Assembly: GCA_025846845.1 (NCBI GenBank)
Contig: JAOYTL010000029.1
Location: 1 to 27,933 of the forward strand
Source of the DNA: Alloboseaceae bacterium BT-24-1
Lineage (GTDB): Bacteria; Pseudomonadota; Alphaproteobacteria; Rhizobiales; Beijerinckiaceae
Direction of reading: 5' to 3'
DNA: 27,933 nt
The notes under the pieces are model-generated. The model worked only from the letters and a program-made list of their open reading frames with translations. It was not told the origin of the DNA and did not search any database. Shown one piece after another: positions 17,019 to 24,291 of the stretch (positions are counted from its first letter, which is position 1; each line of letters starts with the position of its first letter). A program made the translations under genes and the position numbers.

Positions 17019-17480
17019 ATGCGCCTCGAATATTTCGACATGATCGACAAGGTCGAGAGCTTCGATCCGGCGAACAAGCGGATTACGGCCCGCTCGACCG
17101 TTCCGGCGACCAGCCCGGTCTTCGAGGGCCATTTCCCCGGCCACCCACTCGTTCCCGGCGTGCTGCTCACCGAGACCATGGCGCAGGCCTCGGGCTATCT
17201 GCTGCTCGGACTGAACGGTCTGACTCAGATGCCGTTCCTGATGATGGTCGACAAGGCGCGCTTCCGCACCTTCGTCGAACCCAACGCAGTGCTCGACGTC
17301 AGCGCCGAGCTCGTCCATGAGGGCTCCGGCTACGCCGCGACAAAGGCGAAGATCGCGATCGCCGGCAAGCCGATCTGCGATGCCGAGCTGCGCTTCCGCC
17401 TGATGCCGTTCCCCGCCGATATGCGCACCCTGATGCAGGCTCGCATCGCTGCCATCGGCCTCTCGCCGGAGGCAGCCTGA
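17019..17480 (+). CDS. fabZXL: 3-hydroxyacyl-ACP dehydratase FabZXL
   Basis: A 153-residue hot-dog-fold dehydratase. The catalytic segment GHFPGHPLVPGVLLTETMAQASG holds H38, H42 and the acidic residue E52. It should convert 3-hydroxyacyl-AcpXL to the 2-enoyl form during chain extension. GGAG precedes ATG 17019. One base separates its stop from the fabF2XL start, so the two are tightly linked. The sequence is FabZ-like, but the location marks it as the VLCFA-dedicated copy. Confidence 0.9.
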   Translation: MRLEYFDMIDKVESFDPANKRITARSTVPATSPVFEGHFPGHPLVPGVLLTETMAQASGYLLLGLNGLTQMPFLMMVDKARFRTFVEPNAVLDVSAELVHEGSGYAATKAKIAIAGKPICDAELRFRLMPFPADMRTLMQARIAAIGLSPEAA

Positions 17481-17481
17481 C

Positions 17482-18612
17482 ATGGCCCGCGACGTCGTCA
17501 TCACCGGCATCGGCCTCGCCTCCAGTCTTGGCGAGGGCGTCGAGGCCCATGCGCAGGCGCTTGCGGCGAACGCAGCCCCAGTCGTCGATGCCCAGAGCTT
17601 CGCGCCCTATCCGTTGCATCCGCTGAAGCCGCTCGAGCTCGATCGGCAGATTCCGAAGAAGTCCGACCAGCGCCAAATGGAGCCTTGGCAGCGCCTCGGC
17701 GTCTATGCCGCCGGTCTCGCGCTCGATGACGCCGCTCTCAAGGACGATGCCGAGGCCAAAAGTGAGCTTCAGGTCATCGTCGCGGCCGGCGGCGGCGAGC
17801 GCGACCACGCCGTCGACGCTGCTGTGCTGGCCGGTCTGCGCAACGCGAACCAGCCGGGGGCTTTCCTCAACGAACGGCTGATGAGCGATCTCAGGCCGAC
17901 GCTGTTTTTGGCCCAGCTCTCCAATCTGCTCGCCGGCAATATCGGCATCGTTCACGGCATCACTGGCGCCTCGCGCACGCTGATGGGCGAGGAGCAGGCC
18001 GGCGTCGATGCGATCCGCACAGCCCAGGCCCGCATCGCGGCCGGCCAGGCCGATCTCATCCTCGTCGGCGGCGCCTACAATGCCGAACGCCGCGACATGC
18101 TGCTGCTGTTCGAGCTCGGCGGCTTTCTGCGCGCCGCGGACTTCGCGCCCGTTTTCGCGCGAACCGATCTGCCCGGCATGATCACCGGCAGCGCCGGCGC
18201 TTTCCTCGTGCTCGAATCGGCCGAGCGCGCCGCTGCGCGTGGTGCCAAGGTCCATGCCCGGCTGAGCCATGCCGGCGCCCATCGCAGCCGTCGCCAGCCC
18301 GGCTCGGTCGCCAAGGCGCTCGATGAGATGCTCGCCGCCTTCGGCCCGCTTGCACCCGACGCACTCGTGATCTCGGCCGCGACCGGCTGCGCCGCGATCA
18401 CCGACGAAGAGGCGGCCGCGATCGCCAAGGCCGTCCCCCAATCGCGCCTTGTCGCCGCCGGCGATCTCGTCGGCCATTCCATCGAAGCCGCCTTCCCGGT
18501 CTCGGTCGCGCTCGCCGCGGCCGCGCTTTCGACGGGCGCGGCGAATGAAGCAATCGTCACCGGCGCAGCGCATTGGCGCGGCGAAGGCGCGGTCCGACTG
18601 GTCAAGGCTTAA
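17482..18612 (+). CDS. fabF2XL: Degenerate ketosynthase FabF2XL (chain-length-factor-like)
   Basis: A 376-residue thiolase-fold protein that starts MARDVVITGIGLASSLGEG like beta-ketoacyl-ACP synthases. At the place of the active-site Cys the sequence reads GEEQAGVDAI, so no Cys is present; alignment by eye through the GQADLILVGGA segment puts E171 there. The first catalytic His motif (AHGTST in FabF1XL) is replaced by SAATGCAAI near 298-305. The last, GH at 331-332 (VGHSIEAAFP), remains. It should not act alone as a condensing enzyme and more likely pairs with FabF1XL, as chain length factors do in type II polyketide synthases. The length is about 50 residues below FabF1XL. Confidence 0.85.
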   Translation: MARDVVITGIGLASSLGEGVEAHAQALAANAAPVVDAQSFAPYPLHPLKPLELDRQIPKKSDQRQMEPWQRLGVYAAGLALDDAALKDDAEAKSELQVIVAAGGGERDHAVDAAVLAGLRNANQPGAFLNERLMSDLRPTLFLAQLSNLLAGNIGIVHGITGASRTLMGEEQAGVDAIRTAQARIAAGQADLILVGGAYNAERRDMLLLFELGGFLRAADFAPVFARTDLPGMITGSAGAFLVLESAERAAARGAKVHARLSHAGAHRSRRQPGSVAKALDEMLAAFGPLAPDALVISAATGCAAITDEEAAAIAKAVPQSRLVAAGDLVGHSIEAAFPVSVALAAAALSTGAANEAIVTGAAHWRGEGAVRLVKA

Positions 18613-18623
18613 GGAGAGGCGTC

Positions 18624-19907
18624 ATGGGTGCAAACCATCGCGACAGCCAGGGCCGACCGATCGTCGCCGTCACCGGCCTCGGTATCGTCACCTCGCTCGG
18701 CCAGGGCAAGGATGCCAACTGGGAAGCGCTGACCGCCGGGCGTTCCGGCATTCACCGCATCGAGCGCTTCCCGACCGAGGGCCTGCGCACCACCATCGCA
18801 GCGACCGTAGACTTCCTGTTCGACGGGTCCTTCGCAGCGCCTGAACTCTCCGAGAAGCTCGCCACGCTCGCCGCAGACGAAGCCGTCGCGCAGAGCGGCC
18901 TCGGCGAGGCCGGTGATTTTCCCGGCGAACTCTTCATGGCGGTGCCGCCGGTCGAGATGGAATGGCCCCAGAAGCAGGAACTGGCGCAGGCGATCGAGGG
19001 CGAAACCGACTACGACGCGCTGCTGCGCGTCGCCGCCGGCCACAAGCACCAGCCGATGCACGAACTCTTCTTGTTTGGCGGCGTCGCCGAGCACATTGCC
19101 GAGAAATTCGGCACCAAGGGCTCGCCGATCTCGCTGTCGACCGCCTGCTCGTCGGGCGCGACCGCGATCCAGATGGGTGTCGAGGCGATCAGAAGGGGCG
19201 AGACTGAAGCTGCGCTCTGCATCGGCACCGACGGCTCGGTCCATGCCGAGGCGCTGATCCGCTTCTCTCTGCTCTCCGCCCTCTCGACCCAGAACGACCC
19301 GCCGGAGGCTTCCGCTAAGCCATTCTCTAAGAACCGTGACGGCTTCGTCATGGGCGAGGGCGCCGGCGCGCTGGTGCTGGAGGACTATGATCACGCGCTG
19401 GCACGCGGCGCGACCATTCTCGGCATCGTCGCCGGCTGCGGCGAGCGTGGCGATGGCTTCCACCGCACCCGCTCCAGTCCAGACGGCAAGCCGGCGATCC
19501 TCGCCATGCAGGACGCGCTTGCCGATGCCGGGCTGACCCCTGATGACGTCGATTACATCAACGCGCACGGCACCTCGACGCCGGAGAACGACAAGATGGA
19601 GGCGATGAGCTGCTCTGCCGTCTTCGGCGAGCGCATGGCGAAGCTCCCGATCTCGTCGAACAAGTCGATGCTCGGCCATACGCTCACGGCCGCCGGCGCG
19701 GTCGAGGCGGTGATCTCGCTCATGACGATCGCCAATGGCCGCATCCCGCCGACAATCAACTACAGCCAGCCTGACCCGGCGATCGCGATCGATGTCGTCC
19801 CCAACCAGGCTCGCGACGCCAAGGTGCGCACCGTGCTGTCGAACTCCTTCGGCTTCGGCGGCCAGAACACCTGCCTTGTCCTGACGGCAGGCCCGAAAGC
19901 AGCATGA
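18624..19907 (+). CDS. fabF1XL: Beta-ketoacyl-ACP synthase FabF1XL
   Basis: A 427-residue condensing enzyme with the full catalytic set: C175 (LSTACSSGAT), H315 (NAHGTSTPEND) and H352 (SMLGHTLTAAGA), plus the conserved K347. It should extend acyl-AcpXL with malonyl units. ATG 18624 follows a strong AAGGAGAGG; the frame is open upstream to 18573 inside fabF2XL, but the ribosome site decides the start. The stop overlaps the next start in ATGA. It forms a natural pair with the Cys-lacking FabF2XL just upstream. Confidence 0.93.
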   Translation: MGANHRDSQGRPIVAVTGLGIVTSLGQGKDANWEALTAGRSGIHRIERFPTEGLRTTIAATVDFLFDGSFAAPELSEKLATLAADEAVAQSGLGEAGDFPGELFMAVPPVEMEWPQKQELAQAIEGETDYDALLRVAAGHKHQPMHELFLFGGVAEHIAEKFGTKGSPISLSTACSSGATAIQMGVEAIRRGETEAALCIGTDGSVHAEALIRFSLLSALSTQNDPPEASAKPFSKNRDGFVMGEGAGALVLEDYDHALARGATILGIVAGCGERGDGFHRTRSSPDGKPAILAMQDALADAGLTPDDVDYINAHGTSTPENDKMEAMSCSAVFGERMAKLPISSNKSMLGHTLTAAGAVEAVISLMTIANGRIPPTINYSQPDPAIAIDVVPNQARDAKVRTVLSNSFGFGGQNTCLVLTAGPKAA

Positions 19908-20650
19908 GCCGCGTTCTCGTCACCGGCGGCGCCAAGGGGGTCGGCGCCGCGATCGTGCGCGCGCTCGCCGCGTCTGGCCACGACGTCGACTTCACCTACC
20001 GCTCCTCCGGCGAGCAGGCGCAGGCGCTCGCCGCCGAGATCGCGGCGACCGAGCCCGGGCGCTCCATCCGTGCCCTTTCGCTCGACCTTTCCGACAAGGC
20101 GGCGCTCGACAGCTTCTGCGAGCAATGCGAGGGCGAAGCCTATTTCGGCTTCGTCCACAATGCCGGGCAGCCCTACGACTCGCTGGCGGCCATGCTGGTG
20201 CAGGACAAGGCAGAAGCGGCGATGCAGGTCAATTTCTGGGCCTTCACCCGTCTCGCCAAGAGCCTGATGCGTGGCATGATTCGCGCCAAGGCCGGCCGCA
20301 TCGTCGCGATCGGCTCGGTCGCTGCGCTGCGTGGCAATCCCGGAAACGCGGCCTATGCCGCCTCCAAGGGCGCGCTGATCTCCTATGCCAAGACGCTCGC
20401 GGTCGAGACCGGCAAGCGCGGCGTCACCGTCAACGTGATCGCGCCGGGCTTCGTCGACACCGACATGATGGCGCCCTACGCCGCCTATCGCGACAAGATG
20501 GAAAGCCAGATCCCGGCCGGCCGCTTCGCCAGGCCGGACGAGGTCGCCGGCCTCGCCGCCTTCCTGCTGAGCCCTCCGGCCGCCTACATCACCGGCACAG
20601 TCCTGCCGATCGATGGCGGGCTGACCGCGCAGATGGGCGTGCATCGCTAG
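19904..20650 (+). CDS. FabG-like 3-oxoacyl-ACP reductase (SDR family)
   Basis: A 248-residue short-chain dehydrogenase. The nucleotide motif is GGAKGVG (8-14), NAG is at 86-88, and the catalytic residues are S138, Y151 and K155 (YAASK). The C-terminal part (APGFVDTDM, AGRFARPDEVAGLAAFLLS, ITGTVLPIDGGL) is typical of FabG. Overlap with fabF1XL (ATGA) argues for coupled synthesis and for a role as the ketoreductase of the very-long-chain elongation cycle. Substrate specificity is inferred from context. I do not recall this gene in the Rhizobium acpXL operon. Confidence 0.9.
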   Translation: MSRVLVTGGAKGVGAAIVRALAASGHDVDFTYRSSGEQAQALAAEIAATEPGRSIRALSLDLSDKAALDSFCEQCEGEAYFGFVHNAGQPYDSLAAMLVQDKAEAAMQVNFWAFTRLAKSLMRGMIRAKAGRIVAIGSVAALRGNPGNAAYAASKGALISYAKTLAVETGKRGVTVNVIAPGFVDTDMMAPYAAYRDKMESQIPAGRFARPDEVAGLAAFLLSPPAAYITGTVLPIDGGLTAQMGVHR

Positions 20651-20661
20651 GCCTGTCCTTC

Positions 20662-20677
20662 CGCTTCACGTGAAACA
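20662..20677. promoter_or_regulatory. parS-like palindrome (better copy)
   Basis: Fourteen of 16 bases match the parS consensus TGTTTCACGTGAAACA; the right half-site is perfect and the core TTCACGTGAA spans 20665-20674. Unlike the copy at 3411 it is fully intergenic, in the 87-base gap between the reductase gene and adh2XL. ParB could use it for chromosome segregation, or another protein could use it as an operator. Confidence 0.45.
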
Positions 20678-20737
20678 TCGACAGATTTGGCCTTTGCCGG
20701 TACTGCCGGGGCCAACTCTGAAAGGCTCGAACACCCG

Positions 20738-21760
20738 ATGCTCTCGCTCCAGCTCCATGGCGACCGTGACCTCCGCCTCGAACAGATCGAGCCGCCGCCG
20801 CCACCGGCAGCCGGTGAGGTCCAGATCCGCGTGCGCGCCGTCGGCCTGAATTATCTTGATCTCTGGGGCTTCCGCGGCATGGCCTTCGCCAAGCGCAAGA
20901 TGCCGCAGGCCGCCGGCGTCGAGGCGGCCGGCGAGGTCGTCGCCGTCGGCGAGGGCGTCTCGCGCTTCCGTGAGGGCGACACGGTGACCATGTACGGCGC
21001 CGAGACCTGCGGCCAGTGCAAGGCCTGCCGCGAGGGCCGCGACAATCTCTGCGAGAACGTCGCCGGCATCATGGGCTTCCACATCGACGGCTTCGCCCGC
21101 GAGCTGATCAACCGGCCCGAGCGCCTGGTGATCAAGGCGCCGAAGGGCGTATCTTTCGAGGAAGCTGCCTGCGCCCCGATCGGCTTCGGCACGGTCCAGC
21201 ACATGCTGTTCGACAATGCCAGGCTCGAACCCGGCGAATCGATCCTCGTCCATGCCGGCGGCTCCGGCATCGGCACGGCCGCGATCAAGATGGCCAAGGC
21301 GATCGGCTGCACCGTCTACACCACGGTCGGTGATGACGAGAAAGGCGCGAAAGCCAAGGAGCTCGGCGCCGATTTCGTCGTCAACTACAAGACCGAGCGC
21401 TTCGAGGGCGAGGTCCGGCGTCTGACCAAGCGCAAGGGTGTCGACGTCGTCTTCGAGCATGTCGGCGCCGACACCTGGAACGGCTCGCTGCTCTGCCTGA
21501 AGCGCGGCGGCCGCCTCGTCACCTGCGGCGCGACCTCCGGTCCCTCGGCGACGATCAACCTGATGCAGCTCTTCCAGCAGCAATACCGGATCACCGGCTC
21601 CTTCGGCTGCCGAATGGAGAACATCTCCCAATCGCTGGAGAAGATGGCCGCCGGCATGAAGCCGGTGATCGATTCGGTCTTCCCGCTCGCCGAGTTCGAG
21701 CAGGGCCTCGCCCGGATAGAGGGCCGCAAGGTCTTCGGCAAGGTCATCGTCACCCTCTGA
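20738..21760 (+). CDS. adh2XL: Zinc-type alcohol dehydrogenase-like reductase Adh2XL
   Basis: A 340-residue medium-chain dehydrogenase/reductase. Four structural-zinc cysteines are present (C91, C94, C97, C105), as is the nucleotide motif GGSGIG (174-179). The position that holds the catalytic-zinc Cys in true alcohol dehydrogenases reads GLNYLDLW, as in quinone oxidoreductase and enoyl reductase relatives, so zinc-dependent alcohol oxidation is unlikely. In this operon an enoyl-AcpXL reductase role fits. ATG 20738 is taken because it opens a normal MDR N-terminus; the open frame continues upstream and the ribosome site is weak. It is the usual fifth gene of the acpXL locus. Confidence 0.85.
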   Translation: MLSLQLHGDRDLRLEQIEPPPPPAAGEVQIRVRAVGLNYLDLWGFRGMAFAKRKMPQAAGVEAAGEVVAVGEGVSRFREGDTVTMYGAETCGQCKACREGRDNLCENVAGIMGFHIDGFARELINRPERLVIKAPKGVSFEEAACAPIGFGTVQHMLFDNARLEPGESILVHAGGSGIGTAAIKMAKAIGCTVYTTVGDDEKGAKAKELGADFVVNYKTERFEGEVRRLTKRKGVDVVFEHVGADTWNGSLLCLKRGGRLVTCGATSGPSATINLMQLFQQQYRITGSFGCRMENISQSLEKMAAGMKPVIDSVFPLAEFEQGLARIEGRKVFGKVIVTL

Positions 21761-21821
21761 GCCGGTGCCATGAGCCGGTGCGACTTGACGCGCCGGCCAC
21801 AATCCCGCAAGTCGCGCCGCT

Positions 21822-22850
21822 ATGGCGAGGTCCGGTCCGGACGTTGCGCCGGCGGACCGGGCTGGGATTTTGAGGCAGCTGAAGCAATTCGCGACGCGCA
21901 TCGGCGCTGCGCTGATGATCGGGCTCATCCGCGCGATCTTCGCCTTCCTGCGCGCGCTCGGGCCGGAAAGGGCCTCCGATCTCGGCGGCTGGCTCTTGCG
22001 CAGCGTCAGCCCGCTGATCCCGGTCAACCGCGTCGCCTATGCCAATATCCGCGCCGCCTTCCCGGGGATCGCCGAGGCGGAGGTTCGCCGCATCGCCCGC
22101 GGCGCATGGGAGAATCTCGGCCGCACCGTCGCCGAATACGCCCATCTCAAGACGCTGTTCGACTACGACTACCACAACCCCGATCCGAACGGCCGGATCG
22201 AGGTCGTCGGCATCGAGCATTTCATCGCGCTGAAGGACGACGAGAAGCCAGGCCTGATCTTCTCGACCCATCTCGGCAATTGGGAATTGCCGGCGATCTG
22301 CGCCGCCACCTACGACCTCGACACCACCGCCGTCTTCCGCGCGCCCAATGACCCGGCGATCGCCGCCGTCGTCCACGAAATCCGTTCCGGCGCCATGGGC
22401 GGGCTCGCTGCCGCCAAGCAGGGCGCCGCCTTCGCCATGCAGGGCGTGCTCGAGAATGGCGGCCATCTCGGCATGCTGATCGACCAGCATTTCACCCGCG
22501 GCGTGGTCGTGCCCTTCCTTGGGCGCCCGGCGCTGACCAACCCGATCCTCGGCAAGTTCGCCCGCCGCTTCGAGTGCCCGGTGCATGGCGTTCGCGTCAT
22601 CCGCCTGCCGAACCGCCGCTTCCGTATCGAGCTCACCCCACCGCTCGACCTGCCGCGCGACGCCAGTGGCGAGATCGACGTCACCGGCGCCATGGCGATG
22701 ATGACCGCGGTCGTCGAGGGCTGGGTTCGCGAGCATCCCGAACAATGGCTCTGGATGCACCGGCGCTGGCGTCCGAACCTGATCAGCGCCGAGGCGCTGG
22801 CACGTTTTCGCGAGCAGGCGCCGCCGAAACCTGTTTTCAAGGCAACGTGA
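21822..22850 (+). CDS. lpxXL: Lipid A very-long-chain acyltransferase LpxXL
   Basis: A member of the LpxL/HtrB acyltransferase family that should move the 28-carbon-type acyl group from AcpXL to lipid A at the inner membrane. The catalytic H-x4-E is H150 to E155 (STHLGNWEL), and the later segments MLIDQHFTRGV and GWVREHPEQWLWMHRRW are family hallmarks. A hydrophobic segment lies near residues 29-45. The start is uncertain: ATG 21822 gives 342 residues, TTG 21870 gives 326 and ATG 21915 gives 311. None has a good ribosome site, and the shortest starts right at the hydrophobic segment. Confidence 0.88.
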   Translation: MARSGPDVAPADRAGILRQLKQFATRIGAALMIGLIRAIFAFLRALGPERASDLGGWLLRSVSPLIPVNRVAYANIRAAFPGIAEAEVRRIARGAWENLGRTVAEYAHLKTLFDYDYHNPDPNGRIEVVGIEHFIALKDDEKPGLIFSTHLGNWELPAICAATYDLDTTAVFRAPNDPAIAAVVHEIRSGAMGGLAAAKQGAAFAMQGVLENGGHLGMLIDQHFTRGVVVPFLGRPALTNPILGKFARRFECPVHGVRVIRLPNRRFRIELTPPLDLPRDASGEIDVTGAMAMMTAVVEGWVREHPEQWLWMHRRWRPNLISAEALARFREQAPPKPVFKAT

Positions 22851-22885
22851 TTTCCAATTGAGTGGAGAGTAGCGCTTTTGGTAAC

Positions 22886-22905
22886 CGCCTGCTTTTATAC
22901 AGGCG
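22886..22905. repeat. Small palindrome upstream of the DUF1223 gene
   Basis: CGCCTG (22886-22891) and CAGGCG (22900-22905) enclose CTTTTATA, and TATACA (22896-22901) could be a -10 hexamer for the next gene. It may be an operator, or a weak hairpin ending the lpxXL transcript; there is no T-run after it. Confidence 0.3.
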
Positions 22906-22919
22906 TCGAGTTCGAATTG

Positions 22920-23672
22920 ATGGTCCGCCACATCCGCAAGATCGCTGCTGCCGCTGTTCTCCTGCTCGCAGGGCTGCCGGCGCATGCCCAGCAACAGCCT
23001 GCGGCCCGTCCGAAGGCGGTGGTCGAGCTTTTCACCAGCCAGGGCTGTTCGTCCTGCCCGGCCGCGGACGCGCTCTTCGTCGAGCTGGCCAAGGATCCAC
23101 GCCTGATCACGCTGACCCTGCCGGTGACCTACTGGGATTATCTCGGCTGGAAGGATACGCTCGGCCAGGAGGTCTTCGGCAAGCGCCAGAAGCTCTATGC
23201 CAAGGCGCGCGGCGACGGCCAGATCTACACGCCGCAGGCCGTGGTCAACGGCGCCACCCATATCGTCGGCTCCGACAAGGGCGGCATCGACAAGCTCGTC
23301 CAGGAGCAGGGCAAGGACGGCTTCGCGGTGAAGGTCGACCTTGCCGAGGCGGACGGTGCACTCCGCGTCGCCTTGGGCGCAGCGCCTTATCCGAGCGAGA
23401 AGCCGGCCGTGGTCTGGCTGCTGCAGGTCAGCCGCACCGCCAGCGTCCCGATCGAGCGCGGCGAAAACAGCGGCAAGACCGTGACCTATGCCAATGTCGT
23501 GCGCGGCATCAGCCGCATCGGCGAATGGAATGGCGGAGCTGCGACCCTGAGCGTGCCGCTGGAGACTGTTCGTTCCGCCGCGAAAGCCGACTCTTACGTC
23601 GTGCTGGTCCAGGGCGACCTCTACGCCCGCCAGAGCGCGATCATCGGCGCCGCGCGCGGTCCGGCGAAGTAA
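22920..23672 (+). CDS. DUF1223 family exported thioredoxin-like protein
   Basis: A 250-residue protein with a signal peptide (residues 1-23, ending AHA before QQQ). The mature start contains VVELFTSQGCSSCPAAD, the DUF1223 hallmark, a CxxC motif (C43, C46) in a thioredoxin-like setting. The middle part, TYWDYLGWKDTLGQ and YTPQAVVNGATHIVGSD, also fits. The family occurs widely in alphaproteobacteria; its biochemical role is not established, and a periplasmic redox or metal role is only inferred from the CxxC. ATG 22920 is chosen for the signal sequence; a TTG at 22878 would add a Cys-containing leader. It is convergent with the TPM genes, with nine bases between stops. Confidence 0.85.
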   Translation: MVRHIRKIAAAAVLLLAGLPAHAQQQPAARPKAVVELFTSQGCSSCPAADALFVELAKDPRLITLTLPVTYWDYLGWKDTLGQEVFGKRQKLYAKARGDGQIYTPQAVVNGATHIVGSDKGGIDKLVQEQGKDGFAVKVDLAEADGALRVALGAAPYPSEKPAVVWLLQVSRTASVPIERGENSGKTVTYANVVRGISRIGEWNGGAATLSVPLETVRSAAKADSYVVLVQGDLYARQSAIIGAARGPAK

Positions 23673-23681
23673 GCCACTCCC

Positions 23682-24290
23682 CTACAAAATCACCACCTTG
23701 TTCGGGAGTTCGTCGACATCGTCGGCGGCCGGTGGGGCATGGGCGGCGAGCACGGCGCCGACCTCGCGCACCGCCACGATCAACCCTTCACGCAAAGTGT
23801 CCTGCGCCGCCGCCGCAAGCAGCGGCTCGACGATTCGTTGCCAGGCCTCGCCATCGACCTTGGCCGAGATGCCGGCATCGGCGACGACCTCGGCATAGCG
23901 CTCCTGCACGGCGATGTAGAGCAGCACGCCGGTGCGCCCGCGCGTCAGCGTCAACCCGCGCGCCGTGAACTCGCGCAAAGCCGTCTCATGCGCCTGCCGC
24001 CGCTTGACGAAGCCCGGCACGAAGCGCCCGCCGCGGCCATACCAGAGCAGGGTCGCGAGCAGCAGCGCCGCCGCGATCAACTGGGTCAGAAAGATGCTCG
24101 CCGCGCTCAGCGTCGTCAGCAGCAGGAACGGCCAGGGCACGAACAGCGAGAGCGCCAGCGCCAGCACCAGCGGCACTGCGACATAGCTGCCGGCCGCCCG
24201 GTCGACGACGACGACGATCTCGCCGGAAGTCTGGCGCTCGGCCTCGCGCACAGCCTCGGCGACGGCGTCGCGATCGTCGGAATTCAGCAT
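23682..24290 (-). CDS. TPM-domain membrane protein, second copy
   Basis: A 202-residue protein of the TPM_phosphatase/YgcG-type family. It starts MLNSDDRDAVAEAVREAERQTSGEIVVVV, the usual first half of a TPM domain, then has two hydrophobic helices (about 37-58 and 65-84), then the second half (GVLLYIAVQERYAEVVADAGI). The membrane insertion inside the domain is the typical form of the shorter protein next to LemA. It starts one base after the stop of the preceding TPM gene, so the two are coupled. The biochemical function is unclear; related domains have been linked to photosystem repair and phosphatase activity in chloroplasts. Confidence 0.85.
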   Translation of the reverse strand: MLNSDDRDAVAEAVREAERQTSGEIVVVVDRAAGSYVAVPLVLALALSLFVPWPFLLLTTLSAASIFLTQLIAAALLLATLLWYGRGGRFVPGFVKRRQAHETALREFTARGLTLTRGRTGVLLYIAVQERYAEVVADAGISAKVDGEAWQRIVEPLLAAAAQDTLREGLIVAVREVGAVLAAHAPPAADDVDELPNKVVIL

Positions 24291-24291
24291 C

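Noticed and set aside
21750..23261. 503-codon minus-strand frame across lpxXL and the DUF1223 gene
   Set aside because: It spans two well-supported genes on the other strand and carries no recognisable domain.
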